Part shown: positions 1 to 9,151 of the stretch, one piece after another
Numbering within the stretch: the first letter of the stretch is position 1
Layout of the letters: the number at the start of each line of letters is the position of its first letter
NCBI GenBank assembly: GCA_023515795.1
Contig: JALGPX010000039.1
Coordinates: 13,160-77,159 of the forward strand
Source: Amoeboaphelidium occidentale
Lineage: Eukaryota > Aphelidiomycota > Aphelidea
DNA: 64,000 nucleotides
Direction: 5' to 3'
The notes under the pieces: model-generated
What the model was told of the DNA's origin: nothing
Database searches by the model: none
The model's input: only the letters and a program-made list of their open reading frames with translations
Program-made: the position numbers and the translations under genes

Positions 1-1
1 T

Positions 2-1037
2 GGCATATCGGGACTCGTATTAATGGTCTTATTGATATTTTCTGTGTGGTTTTTGAAATTTCGTAAAAGGAAAAGCTACTATTCACAATCTATGTTACCA
101 TTGTCTTCCACTTCACGATTGTACTCTGTTGTCTCTGCTCCGCTTTTAATAAGCTCAACAACACAGGCTTCATCAACTTTGGTCACCCTCACTCAGGATA
201 TTCTTTCTATTCCTGCTTACTTGGAAGTTCCAGAGTCTAGTTTCAGAATAACCTCAAAACTTTCACAAGGAGGAGGCGGTGAGGTGTTTCTGGCTGATGC
301 TTTGGATGATAATACTCGCAAGTTTGGAAATTTATTGGTTATTAAAAGGATTAAATCTAACAATGAATCGCAAGAACTTACTCCAAAACAAGTCAGGCTA
401 TTTGAGCAAGAGTTGAGTGTGATGGCGATGCTACAAAGCTACAAGAATATATCCAAACTCATTGGATATTGCAAGACAGGGTCGCATTGTATTCTCATGA
501 AATATTATCCCATGGGTTCGTTGGATAAATTCCTTCAGCATCGAAAGAATGTAATGACCAAGAGTGTTTTTGTCCACTTTATCTCTGATATTGCCTGTGG
601 GATTAGATCACTTCATCAAAATGAGTTGTCTCATTCTGACATAAAAACGGCAAATATTTTGTTGGATGTTGATGAGGATGGTTTTGTTTTCTGCGTCCTG
701 ACTGACTTCGGTATCACGCAGATTCTATCACTTGACCATGTTGTTGATGGATTTAATGTAACAAACATCAGAGGCCTTTCTTGCGCATACGCTTCTCCGG
801 AAACATTTGAAAGACAAAAGTCAAGAAGCCGTTTTAATGATAACGCACACGTTTTTAAAGCTGGGGATATTTACGCATTTGGTTCCGTTGTCTATGAAAT
901 CATATCTAGAAGGTATCCTTGGTCCTAAGGGTTACAGTTGGAATAGAATTTTCGCAGTTCATCAAAAATTCGGTTTGCGTATTCTAAATACATTACTCCA
1001 GCATGACCAAACTATTTTTCTAATGAGATCACTCTGA
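2..1037 (+). pseudogene. Receptor-like protein kinase, 5'-partial, with a decayed 3' end
   Basis: The frame is open from the window edge and first reads a hydrophobic segment ending in a basic stop-transfer patch (FRKRKS), so this is probably the membrane span and cytoplasmic part of a receptor kinase whose ectodomain lies outside the window. Kinase motifs follow in order: a glycine loop (QGGGGEVFLA), the VIK lysine, HSDIKTANIL as catalytic loop, TDFG, an SPE motif and GDIYAFG. The frame stops at 926-928 just after YPW, before the G-I helices. The sequence that should follow (a V..G.R-like stretch, HQKFGLRI) continues in the next frame to a TGA at 1035-1037. A removable GT..AG stretch there would be only 25 bp, shorter than any other intron seen here. 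I therefore favour a pseudogene, though a sequence error is possible. Confidence 0.6.
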
Positions 1038-1157
1038 AACAAACTTTGGGCCTGGACCATTTTGATTGGTTGATTTTAAACACAACGTTTTTCGATTGTG
1101 TAACAACTTTGTGGAGCCAAGAAGCACCATGTCTAGCTTGTTCTTTTCGTTAAAGAA

Positions 1158-2453
1158 ATGCTTGTATTTATTAAAGCATTATTGCTGACTTCTGCTGTAT
1201 TTGCGTTCCCTAATAGAAGCGGGTTTTGTATAATCGATGAACAAGCAATGACGAACGGGATGGCGGGAAGAAACAGTCCACAAGGCTACAGTATAACTGT
1301 CGATAAGCCTGCGGTACCAGGGCAAAAGATCACTGTGACCGTCAGGGGTAGAATGAAGGGATTGCTGCTATATGCTACTTCAGGCGGAAATGTTGTTGGA
1401 GTGTTCGATAAGCCATCAGGATCGTTCAACCATCTGTCAACGTGTAATCCGCAAGGAAGCACAATTTCTCATTCAAATTCCGACGAAAAGACTAATCCTT
1501 CCTTTGTCTTTACTGTTCCAGCTGGTTTAACTGGTGCTTTGACCTTCAACGCTTTGGCTGTAAAGGAGTTTGATAAATGGCAAGTTATCAAGTATGATGC
1601 TGCTGGAAATGTGGTTAATGCGGCTCCGGCTCCTGTTGCCACAAAAGCTGCACCAGCCCCAGGTAATGGTCAAAATGCTACCGTTGCTACTATGCCAGCT
1701 GTTACACCAAAAAATGCTCTTCCAGTCCCAGTCAATCCACCATCTGTTCCTCCATCAGGCAAATTGCCGTACAGTGTTCCTACTGTGAAAGAGCCATGTG
1801 GAACGAAACCAAGAAAACCTAAAAACAATATGCCACCCACGAAGAATCCATCTGGAACCCAGTTGCCAAAGAACCTAATGGATATCATTAGGGATGTTTT
1901 AGGCGGTTCTGCTCCTGCTCCTGCAAAGAATGCAAGCGATGGTTCTGGAATCAAGATGCCGTATCCTATTTCTGCTAATCCAAAACCTTACACTCTCCCA
2001 TCTAATGATACTGGTTCCAGCTCTACTGTATTACCGCAAAGTTCGACTGTTCTACCTTCTTCAACTGTGTATCCACTTGTTCCTACTTCCACTGTGGCTC
2101 CAACTCAGTCTGCTTCGCTCAATCCTGATACTCCTAAAACAGTTTCAACTACCGACAGCTATGCTACTCCAGTTACATGTCAAACCTCTGCTCCTTCTTC
2201 AACTCCCGCAGTTTCATCTGTTAATCCTGCCACGACCTCTGTTCCGACTCAATTTTATCCTCCTGCCACGACCTCTGTTCCGACTCAAGTTTATCCTCCT
2301 GCTACTCCCGTTTCAACTTCATCTCCTGGTTCTGGACAAGACGGCTCTTCAGATTCAAAACCTGTTCCATCTGTCTATCCGCCAAAGAATGATTGCGAGA
2401 AACAATTACAGGATGCTGAACTTGAAGCTATCGAAAAGGCTGCACTGGCATAG
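1158..2453 (+). CDS. Secreted Reeler-domain protein with a Pro/Ser/Thr-rich tail
   Basis: 431 residues. The N-terminus is a clear signal peptide (MLVFIKALLLTSAVFA). Residues about 20-140 look like a Reeler domain: a G-Y-x-I-T-V opening, GLLLYA, GSF, a conserved cysteine, ISHSNSDEK and a following F-V-F-T-V-P-A-G stretch. From about residue 160 the protein becomes a low-complexity Pro/Ser/Thr/Val-rich tail, likely heavily O-glycosylated, with a short perfect repeat, and it ends in a small charged segment (DAELEAIEKAALA). No membrane anchor is seen. Reeler domains occur in secreted or surface proteins of animals, protists and some fungi with poorly known function. A surface or extracellular role is inference. 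The ATG is the first in the frame and gives the signal peptide directly. Confidence 0.65.
   Translation: MLVFIKALLLTSAVFAFPNRSGFCIIDEQAMTNGMAGRNSPQGYSITVDKPAVPGQKITVTVRGRMKGLLLYATSGGNVVGVFDKPSGSFNHLSTCNPQGSTISHSNSDEKTNPSFVFTVPAGLTGALTFNALAVKEFDKWQVIKYDAAGNVVNAAPAPVATKAAPAPGNGQNATVATMPAVTPKNALPVPVNPPSVPPSGKLPYSVPTVKEPCGTKPRKPKNNMPPTKNPSGTQLPKNLMDIIRDVLGGSAPAPAKNASDGSGIKMPYPISANPKPYTLPSNDTGSSSTVLPQSSTVLPSSTVYPLVPTSTVAPTQSASLNPDTPKTVSTTDSYATPVTCQTSAPSSTPAVSSVNPATTSVPTQFYPPATTSVPTQVYPPATPVSTSSPGSGQDGSSDSKPVPSVYPPKNDCEKQLQDAELEAIEKAALA
2226..2297 (+). repeat. Two tandem 36-bp coding units in the Reeler protein tail
   Basis: A 36-bp unit encoding PATTSVPTQ(F/V)YP is repeated twice head to tail, and a third unit begins (PAT) before diverging. 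It lies in the Ser/Thr/Pro-rich tail and is a likely source of length variation. Confidence 0.8.
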
Positions 2454-2604
2454 TTCAAATTTTTTGTGAAAAACTGGCCCTTGGCTACAGGATTAGTTCA
2501 AATAAAACCAAATCTTGCTGAGAAGAGCGTTACACGAATCGCCGATTTCTCGGCTACGCTGGTGGAGACTGTACAAGTAAATATGCGAACATACTCACCT
2601 GTCC

Positions 2605-3246
2605 TTAACCACCAATTAAATTTTGCAGTTAGCTGACGAAACATCATGCACGATTCTTCCTGGAGAACGCAAGCGGTCTTTTACCACCATTTGCATTCAA
2701 ATCCAAGAAAACGTGTCTGATATTTCGTGCAGCGTTGATGTCCCTGTTCCAAGCAGTTAAGCAATCTAAATTACAGATTCTAACCGCCCAAAACTTTTTC
2801 TGTTTCAACTCATGTGAACAGAAGGAACATAAATTGCAGGGTTCAGAGCGAGCTAGATNCAGCGTTAATGTCCCTGTTCCAAACAGTTAAGCAATCTGAA
2901 TTACAGATTCTAACCGCCCAAAACTTTTTCTGTTTCAACTCATGTGAACAGAAGGAACATAAATTGCAGGGTTCAGAGCGAGCTAGATCTANTTAACCAC
3001 CAATTAAATTTTGCAGTTAGCTGACGAAACATCATGCACGATTCTTCCTGGAGAACGCAAGCGGTCTTTTACCACCATTTGCATTCAAATCCAAGAAAAC
3101 GTGTCTGATATTTCGTGCAGCGTTGATGTCCCTGTTCCAAGCAGTTAAGCAATCTAAATTACAGATTCTAACCGCCCAAAACTTTTTCTGTTTCAACTCA
3201 TGTGAACAGAAGGAACATAAATTGCAGGGTTCAGAGCGAGCTAGAT
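2605..3246. repeat. Triplicated segment joined by single Ns (assembly duplication)
   Basis: A 254-bp block at 2605-2858 recurs at 2993-3246. A shorter diverged copy of its right half lies at 2860-2991. The copies are separated by single Ns at 2859 and 2992. The middle copy carries several substitutions (for example GTTAATG for GTTGATG, and AAACAG for AAGCAG). The same pattern occurs at every other N in the window, so I read this as overlapping contigs or haplotypes placed end to end over one Fanzor-relic locus. A true array of diverged relics is less likely but not excluded. Confidence 0.75.
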
Positions 3247-3335
3247 CTACCACCTTTAAGAAAGCGCATTCGCACTCCATCTCGCAGCATGTAGACGCTT
3301 GAGCTGGAGCTCTGCGCGATAAATGTTCGAATCGA
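3032..3335 (-). pseudogene. Fanzor/TnpB-like nuclease relic (zinc ribbon and RuvC-III end)
   Basis: On the minus strand this encodes the C-terminal signature of the OrfB/TnpB/Fanzor family. It has a paired-cysteine zinc-ribbon-like region (EPCNLCSFCS ... CNLDC) followed by WNRDINAARNIRHVFLDL and GKRPLAF. This matches the layout of the large Fanzor at about 61.3-61.5 kb (NRDVNAAKNIRFIFLEM, GTRPLQF), but the residues differ enough to be another lineage. The second cysteine pair is spaced C-x3-C, not the usual C-x2-C. No RuvC-I region or N-terminal domain is found upstream, where the CEP43 coding region begins within about 15 bp. Only the 3' end of an element remains. The distinctive NRD-NAA-NIR block makes the family call fairly safe. 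Confidence 0.7.
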
Positions 3336-3347
3336 CAATACCATCTA

Positions 3348-4265
3348 TTAGAAGTCTTCATTGTTGTCGCTTCCATGAGCAGATGACAGTTGCTCTTCAA
3401 TGTCCTCCGAAATTTCTTCAAATGACTCTGAATATCCATCTTTTGATTGTTCTTCCTCATCTTTAGCTTCTTCTCTAGTTAGAGGAGGTAATGTACCCAA
3501 CTTAGACGGCGTATTTGAATTGATTGTAGCAGATAGTGCAGTGAGTGGTGGCGGAGGTGTCATCAAGCGAGATATCTCAAGAGTAGGCGAAGCCATCACG
3601 GGATTAATTTGAACAGGCAACAAATCAATATTTGGTCCATGATCTTTCTTTACAACCAACTCATCTTCTGACAACACAACTTTACGCTGAGGTGTTTTAC
3701 TACCGGCACCAGCCAAATTCTCTTTGCTCAAATTCATCATGCCACTGCCCAAGTTTACATTGCTACCCAAAGAAGTTTTCCTTGCTAGATCCGTGTTTGA
3801 TTTCAGTGTACTATTCTTCACCATTAGTTCATACTGTCTCAACAGTAAAAGTAATAAAGGTTCATCAGATGTTTCACTTGAAGTTGAAGCAGAGCTATTG
3901 AGTTTTATCTCTTGTTCAATAATTCCTTTCAAAGCAGGATCAAACTGTGCCGGTAAACCTGCTTCAGTTGAGTACACTGAATTAGTCTGTTGTAAGTCAA
4001 AGTATTCCAGGAATTCAGTGATCATATCCAAAATAAGCTTTCCTTCTCTTGTCTGTTTTACTTTTGTTAATCTAATATTCTCAGCTTTCAATTGCTCATG
4101 TTCAGCTTGCTTCTCCTGCAAAACTGTGAATATGTTGGCCCTCAGCTCAGCCTTTAGCCTGTTCAGAACACCCTTCTTTGACAGAACATCAGAAACCATC
4201 GACTTTAGAGTAGATATCTCATCCTGTTGTCGCAACGGTTGTGCACCTGTAGTGTTTGTGCTCAT
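3348..4265 (-). CDS. CEP43: CEP43/FOP-type centrosomal LisH protein
   Basis: 305 residues. The N-terminus matches the FOP dimerisation (LisH-like) domain: KGVLNRLKAELRANIFTVLQ followed by EGKLILDMITEFLEYFDL aligns closely with animal FOP (SGVLNRIKAELRA..., DGRLVASLVAEFLQFFNL). The middle is disordered and Ser/Pro-rich. The C-terminus has an acidic EEISEDIEEQL stretch resembling the acidic C-terminal region of FOP. FOP sits at centrioles and basal bodies and helps anchor microtubules and build cilia, so this gene implies an organism with centrioles. It is followed on the same strand by the Fanzor relic and preceded by an HMG-box gene, with only 67 bp between the two coding regions. Confidence 0.8.
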   Translation of the reverse strand: MSTNTTGAQPLRQQDEISTLKSMVSDVLSKKGVLNRLKAELRANIFTVLQEKQAEHEQLKAENIRLTKVKQTREGKLILDMITEFLEYFDLQQTNSVYSTEAGLPAQFDPALKGIIEQEIKLNSSASTSSETSDEPLLLLLLRQYELMVKNSTLKSNTDLARKTSLGSNVNLGSGMMNLSKENLAGAGSKTPQRKVVLSEDELVVKKDHGPNIDLLPVQINPVMASPTLEISRLMTPPPPLTALSATINSNTPSKLGTLPPLTREEAKDEEEQSKDGYSESFEEISEDIEEQLSSAHGSDNNEDF

Positions 4266-4295
4266 CTTTGAGTTGAAACAAGACTAGAACTACAT

Positions 4296-4313
4296 ACACA
4301 CACACACACACAC
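4296..4313. repeat. (AC)9 microsatellite
   Basis: Nine AC units lie in the short gap between the HMG-box gene stop and the CEP43 start, probably in the CEP43 5' leader. Confidence 0.85.
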
Positions 4314-4332
4314 GCAGATTTTATTGTACGAA

Positions 4333-5175
4333 TTACTTGTTGGCCACTTTCTCGCTTATACTTTTCGCGCTCTGCATATAATAATTTCGTTGTTCTTCAT
4401 CATACTCTTTCTGCATCGCTTCTTGTTTCTCGTGATACTTTTGTTTGAGCGAGTCATCTAGACTATTCCAAAGGTCCCGCACTTTAGCAGCCATTAATTT
4501 AGCATTGATACTTGGATGTCTTTGCTTGATCCGAGGAATGACATCTTGTCTGAACATTAAATACGCAGATGGTGGCTTCTTTGAAGGAGCTGGTTCAGAC
4601 ATTCCTGAAACCGATGAAGCTGAATTCGCCCGTGGTTTCTGTCTCTTCCTATCAGGCTTGTTCACATTACCCAAAATTGATCCCAAAGCAGCTGCAGACT
4701 TTATGGCATTCATATCAACAGTTTCATTCTCATCATCACCATCCTGATCATCAGCCATGCGCTTCAATAGGCTTGATATCTTTGAAAACGTACTTGAAAC
4801 GTCTGAAAAATAAGTTGATAGCTCCGATAGCTGCGTTTTAGGATTTGATTTTGACTTGTTAGACTGCTCTCGCTTGCTGTTTAGTTGGACATTTAGATTC
4901 TGATTAGAAACAGGTTGTGAAGCAGAAACTGCAGGATTTCCATCAAAGCCACCAAAATTAAAGTTATTTGCTCTTGTAGACTCAGGCACTGGTGTTGAGT
5001 TCAAACCAAAAAGATGTTCAAAGAGTGGAGGTTCAGTCATAACTTGTCTGCCTTGTGTGAGCATTTGAAAAAGTTGGTTGGAGGGCTCAGCAGTTTCACC
5101 TGCGAAATCTTTAAGTTCGTTTAAATTATCAAAGAATGAGTTATCGAACTCCTCTGGTTGAAACAGGTCGTCCAT
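4333..5175 (-). CDS. HMG-box DNA-binding protein
   Basis: 280 residues from the ATG at 5175 (MDDLFQPEEF). The frame continues upstream without another ATG. Most of the protein is low complexity, rich in Asn, Ser and Gln with acidic patches. Near the C-terminus is one HMG box, from KKPPSAYLMFRQDVIPRIK through LWNSLDDSLKQKYHEK to a basic and acidic helix ending RNYYMQSA. The PPSAYLMF opening is typical of non-sequence-specific HMGB/NHP6 boxes, but the long N-terminal region and single C-terminal box suggest a chromatin or transcription factor, not a simple NHP6. The specific orthologue is not recognised. Confidence 0.75.
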   Translation of the reverse strand: MDDLFQPEEFDNSFFDNLNELKDFAGETAEPSNQLFQMLTQGRQVMTEPPLFEHLFGLNSTPVPESTRANNFNFGGFDGNPAVSASQPVSNQNLNVQLNSKREQSNKSKSNPKTQLSELSTYFSDVSSTFSKISSLLKRMADDQDGDDENETVDMNAIKSAAALGSILGNVNKPDRKRQKPRANSASSVSGMSEPAPSKKPPSAYLMFRQDVIPRIKQRHPSINAKLMAAKVRDLWNSLDDSLKQKYHEKQEAMQKEYDEEQRNYYMQSAKSISEKVANK

Positions 5176-5261
5176 TCTGTGTTGCTGTTTGATCACTCGG
5201 AAAAAGCATCACGGAATGGATTCAGCACAACAAGGAAACATTCCCATACTCAAGATTTAGT

Positions 5262-6848
5262 TTATTCCCATTCAATGGTTGACGGAGGCTTAGAGCTCAC
5301 GTCATACACTACACGATTGACACCTTTTACTTCATTAATGATTCTGCTAGATATCTTTCTCATAACAGCGGATGGAAAGTCGAACCAGTCGGCAGTCATA
5401 AAATCAGTAGTTTCAACCGCGCGTAAAGCAATTACTTGCTCATATGTTCTGTTATCACCCATTACTCCAACAGATTTAACAGGGAGGAGAGCAGCATATG
5501 CTTGAGAGATTTTTCTGTATAAGCCAGCCTTCTTGATTTCTTCAATGTAAATGTGATCAGCATGTCTAGCGATTGCAACTTGTTCAGGTGTAACTTCTCC
5601 AAGGACTCTAATGGCTATACCTGGTCCTGGGAACGGATGTCTCCAAACAAGGTCTTCATCGATTCCTAAAATCAAACCCAAAGCACGAACTTCATCTTTG
5701 AATAACTCTCTTAGAGGTTCAATTAGTTTGAATTTCATATTCTCAAGTAAACCACCAACATTATGATGAGTCTTGATGGTTGCACTTGGACCCTTGAATG
5801 AAATGCTTTCAATAACATCAGGATACAGAGTTCCTTGCAACAAATACTCAAAAGGACCTCCAGTATCAGACTTGGCCATTTCTTCAGCTTCCTTTTCGAA
5901 TACTTCTATAAAAGTATTACCAATCATTTTCCTCTTCTTCTCTGGGTCCGTAACACCTTTTAACCTTCCCAAGAACAAATCAGCAGCATCAGCAACTTTC
6001 AAATTAATTCTAAGTTTGTCTTTTAGCAATTTTTTGACCTGTTCGCATTCATTCAATCTCATCACACCATTATCAACCAGAATAGCATGGAACCTTGAAC
6101 CAATAGCTCGTGTCATCAATACAGAAGCAACTGTACTATCAACACCACCTGAAACAGCCCCAATGACTTGAGACGTAGGACCAACAATATTACGAATACG
6201 TTCAATCTCCTTGTCAATGAATGAAGACATTGACCAATTAGCTTGAGCTTTACAAATGTTTATCACAAAGTTCTTCAAGATCTGAACACCACACGGAGTA
6301 TGCGTAACTTCAGGATGAAACTGAATACCAAACATTTGCTTCTGTGCATGTCTAACCGCAGCGAATGGCGCGGTATTAGTTTTTGCTACAACTTTGAATC
6401 CTTCAGGCAGCGATGATAACTGATCACCATGCGACATCCAAACTTCAGAACCAGAAGCGACATTGGCAAATATGCCACCATCATCGTCACCAACTTCTAA
6501 ATGAGCCCTTCCGTATTCCCTGTGAGAGCATGCATCAACTTTTCCGCCAAAAGACCACGCAATCTCTTGCAATCCATAACATATACCAAGAACAGGAACA
6601 TCCAGTGACAGGTAAGCAGGATCTACATGAGGTGCATCTTTATCATAAACAGAGTATGGACCACCAGACAATATCACTCCTTTAGGCTTAAAGTTCAATT
6701 CTGATAGCTTGGTAGTGCACGACGCAAATTCACAGTACACGCCCAATTCTCTAATTCTACGCGTTATCAAGTGCGAATACTGAGAGCCAAAGTCCAGAAT
6801 GAGGATTGTATCGAAGGCCTTGTGGAATTCCGTTTCATTCAAAGTCAT
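5262..6848 (-). CDS. GUA1: GMP synthase (glutamine-hydrolysing)
   Basis: 528 residues, the usual length for fungal-type GMP synthase. It converts XMP to GMP using glutamine and ATP. The class I glutamine amidotransferase domain comes first: [10 protein letters not shown] at the start, GICYGLQ holding the nucleophile cysteine, and HPEVTHT with the catalytic His and Glu. The ATP pyrophosphatase domain follows, with the PP-loop [13 protein letters not shown], then the dimerisation domain with [13 protein letters not shown] and the C-terminal KPPSTIEWE. No break or intron is seen. It is divergent from GET4, with 49 bp between the two start codons, so they probably share a promoter. Confidence 0.97.
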   Translation of the reverse strand: MTLNETEFHKAFDTILILDFGSQYSHLITRRIRELGVYCEFASCTTKLSELNFKPKGVILSGGPYSVYDKDAPHVDPAYLSLDVPVLGICYGLQEIAWSFGGKVDACSHREYGRAHLEVGDDDGGIFANVASGSEVWMSHGDQLSSLPEGFKVVAKTNTAPFAAVRHAQKQMFGIQFHPEVTHTPCGVQILKNFVINICKAQANWSMSSFIDKEIERIRNIVGPTSQVIGAVSGGVDSTVASVLMTRAIGSRFHAILVDNGVMRLNECEQVKKLLKDKLRINLKVADAADLFLGRLKGVTDPEKKRKMIGNTFIEVFEKEAEEMAKSDTGGPFEYLLQGTLYPDVIESISFKGPSATIKTHHNVGGLLENMKFKLIEPLRELFKDEVRALGLILGIDEDLVWRHPFPGPGIAIRVLGEVTPEQVAIARHADHIYIEEIKKAGLYRKISQAYAALLPVKSVGVMGDNRTYEQVIALRAVETTDFMTADWFDFPSAVMRKISSRIINEVKGVNRVVYDVSSKPPSTIEWE

Positions 6849-6897
6849 TTCAGAAGTTTAATGGGATCGTAATCGACACGGAAATCGTTTGAGTGAA

Positions 6898-7863
6898 ATG
6901 ACTGCCACAGAGACATCGACCGTTACCAAAACGATGGAAAAGTTAAAGAATTCACTTAAGGATGGGAATTATTATGAGTCGCATCAAATGTACAGGACCG
7001 TCTATAACAGATTCTACAAGCAGAAGAAGTACGACGATGCAAAGCTGTTGTTGGCGGATGGCGTCGAGCAATTGATAACTTATGGGCAATTGGAATCCGC
7101 ACACGATTTGGGAATGCTTCTGCTGGAATGTTATGGAAAGACAAGTACGCCCGTTTCAGACGACTCCGCTGTGCTCTTGCTGAAGGTCTTTGGAAAGTAT
7201 CCTGATGGAAAGCAGAAGAGGGAATTTGGCGATGAAATGCTTAAATGGTCTTCTAAATACGGGAAATATGTTACAGGGGATCCGGTACTTCAGTTTCATG
7301 TTGCCAGGGCTGCGCTGGATGGGAAGCATTACGATGTCGCAGAGAAACATGCGCTTTTGTCTCAGGAACAGAATGGCGTTAAATTCTTGGTTAGAATGTA
7401 CCGTGAATGGTCCAGCTCGATGGTTAAATCTCAGAATGAAGATGATTTGGCTCAACAGAGAAGTGTGCTTCTGTTTCAAAGCGTTTGCAAGTGTTTGCTG
7501 AGCCAGCGTGTTAAGTTTGCTCATGCTCTTATCATAGCATTCATACAAGAATATCAACTACAATCTGAGCACACTGAACAAATACCTTGTGATACTTTAA
7601 GCTCGTTGTGTATTGTTCAAAATCATTTGGTGAATCTTGCTCAATACACTGTTATCGCAGTTCAGAGCCCAAACCCAAAACCATTGATATCAAAACTACT
7701 TGAGAAATACGGTGGATTACTAACAACCATTTATTCAGAGGGACTAGAATTACTACATGCGATTAATCAAATGTACAGTCCTCAGCAATATAATCAAGGC
7801 CGAGGAGGAATGAACTTGAATAATTTATTGTCGTCATTGCTTCAAGGTCCTACTCATCAATAA
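6898..7863 (+). CDS. GET4: GET4 tail-anchored protein pathway factor
   Basis: 321 residues from the first ATG in frame (MTATETSTVTKTM). A separate four-codon upstream ATG frame begins at 6861. The helical-repeat protein matches GET4: the N-terminal GNYYESHQMYRTVYNRFYKQKKYDDAKLLL region and ESAHDLGMLLLE are typical TPR-like GET4 signatures. GET4 is a cytosolic scaffold that hands tail-anchored membrane proteins to the GET3 ATPase. In animals it works with UBL4A and BAG6, and a BAG6-like gene lies at 23.4-25.4 kb here. The stop codon is only three bases from the stop of the convergent SLC35B gene, so their 3' UTRs must overlap. Confidence 0.92.
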   Translation: MTATETSTVTKTMEKLKNSLKDGNYYESHQMYRTVYNRFYKQKKYDDAKLLLADGVEQLITYGQLESAHDLGMLLLECYGKTSTPVSDDSAVLLLKVFGKYPDGKQKREFGDEMLKWSSKYGKYVTGDPVLQFHVARAALDGKHYDVAEKHALLSQEQNGVKFLVRMYREWSSSMVKSQNEDDLAQQRSVLLFQSVCKCLLSQRVKFAHALIIAFIQEYQLQSEHTEQIPCDTLSSLCIVQNHLVNLAQYTVIAVQSPNPKPLISKLLEKYGGLLTTIYSEGLELLHAINQMYSPQQYNQGRGGMNLNNLLSSLLQGPTHQ

Positions 7864-7866
7864 ATT

Positions 7867-8967
7867 CTAAGCTGTCACTTTGTTGTTTCTCAAAGTATTT
7901 GGAGCAGGTAGTCCTTCTCCTTCCTCCATGTCCTTTTTATCACGTGGCTTTTGATTAGAAGACTTCAAGTAACTTTGAGCGTAAATTGCGCCAAAAACGA
8001 ATGTGGCTCCCATCCATTGACTTCCTGTAATTGGATGAACAAAAATGATTGCAGATAGGAAAATTGCAACAAACTGTCTGGTAGTCATAATGGTTGAATA
8101 GATCAATGCACCAAATTGTTTGATTGTGTAGTAAATAATCAGCTGGCCCAATGAAGAACACAATGACAGTACGATAGCATCCTTCAACATTTGTGGATAT
8201 GTCAAAGCAAAATCAATAGCTGGACCAAGTCGCACAGTATCTTTTGTGTCTGTGTTTCCAGTGAAGAATGAAATCACAATATCTTGAACAGGGAAAACTA
8301 ATGCTACTAATCCCAAAACAGCTGAGCTCAAATTGACGTAAAGCATCTGATTGTAAGTTGACATTTTGAAGCTCTTGAAAAGATTCTCTTGTGTAGTTGA
8401 AGTGAAACCATCAAAGAACAAGTAGCCAAGAATCAACAGCAAGCCGATCGGAGTATCATTCTCTGCGCCCTTCTTTGTTGACACTGAGCCTCCAGTCAAA
8501 AACAATGTGCAGCCAAGAGTAATACTCAAAGCGATCAAATATTCTTTCCATGTGTAGCGCTTATTCTGGAACAGACTCCCAATAACCAAAACAGGGATCA
8601 TTTTACCACATTTTCCAAGAGTCTGTGTAGGAAAAGTGACGTACTTCAATGCCTCATACTGACAGAAAGTCGATAGGAAGTTCGAAGCTGAAATGTAAAA
8701 GTAATAATGCAACGGTGCAATCGGAGCAAAGGTTTCCTTCTGTTGGACTGTCAGGATGATCAGAGCCAATATGATGGAGATCAGTCTGTTAATGAAAACC
8801 AATAGCGCAGTATCCGTAAACTTTTCACCATTCGGTCCGTACGGTGTAGTCATGATCTTCTCTTGGATCACACCATAAGTCAGGAAGAATACCATCAGAC
8901 CAACCACACACAGAGCCAACCGAACATTTCTTGGAACTGAAACATCTAAACGCTTTTCTTGTGACAT
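7867..8967 (-). CDS. SLC35B-family nucleotide-sugar or PAPS transporter
   Basis: 366 residues with about ten hydrophobic segments, the size and layout of the UAA/SLC35B group in the ER or Golgi membrane. Signatures include GVIQEKIMTTPYG after the first span, ALKYVTFPTQTLGKCGKMIPVL in the middle, FDGFTSTTQENLFK, and QFGALIYSTIMTTRQF in the last third. These features are shared by the UDP-galactose-type carriers (SLC35B1) and PAPS carriers (SLC35B2/B3). The PTQTLGKCGKMIP and QLIIYYTIKQFG runs look somewhat closer to the PAPS carriers, but the substrate cannot be set from sequence alone. The C-terminal tail is hydrophilic with no clear di-lysine ER signal. It converges on GET4. Confidence 0.85.
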   Translation of the reverse strand: MSQEKRLDVSVPRNVRLALCVVGLMVFFLTYGVIQEKIMTTPYGPNGEKFTDTALLVFINRLISIILALIILTVQQKETFAPIAPLHYYFYISASNFLSTFCQYEALKYVTFPTQTLGKCGKMIPVLVIGSLFQNKRYTWKEYLIALSITLGCTLFLTGGSVSTKKGAENDTPIGLLLILGYLFFDGFTSTTQENLFKSFKMSTYNQMLYVNLSSAVLGLVALVFPVQDIVISFFTGNTDTKDTVRLGPAIDFALTYPQMLKDAIVLSLCSSLGQLIIYYTIKQFGALIYSTIMTTRQFVAIFLSAIIFVHPITGSQWMGATFVFGAIYAQSYLKSSNQKPRDKKDMEEGEGLPAPNTLRNNKVTA

Positions 8968-9151
8968 TCTTGAAAGTTTATAATTGTTGAAATAATCAAA
9001 AAATTAGCAAATCACTTCAAACAGAAAATTCCTGGTGGCCCATGATGCCTTATTTGAGCGCTATTTGTTTGTTGTTCTTTTGTCGTTGGCGTTTTGAACC
9101 AATCAGCGATTAGCACGGACAAGTTAATGGCATTCAGCATTTGTTAAGAGT

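Noticed and set aside
1570-2469. Two overlapping plus-strand frames and one minus-strand frame inside the Reeler gene
   Set aside because: Low-complexity Leu/Gln-rich readings in other frames of the Pro/Ser/Thr-rich tail. The signal peptide and domain support only one frame.
2541-2555. Small hairpin (GCCGA...TCGGC) near the Fanzor relic as a guide-RNA element
   Set aside because: Only a five-base stem and no matching structure near copies A or B.
5773-6685. Antisense frames within GMP synthase
   Set aside because: Shadows of a strongly conserved gene, with no domain of their own.
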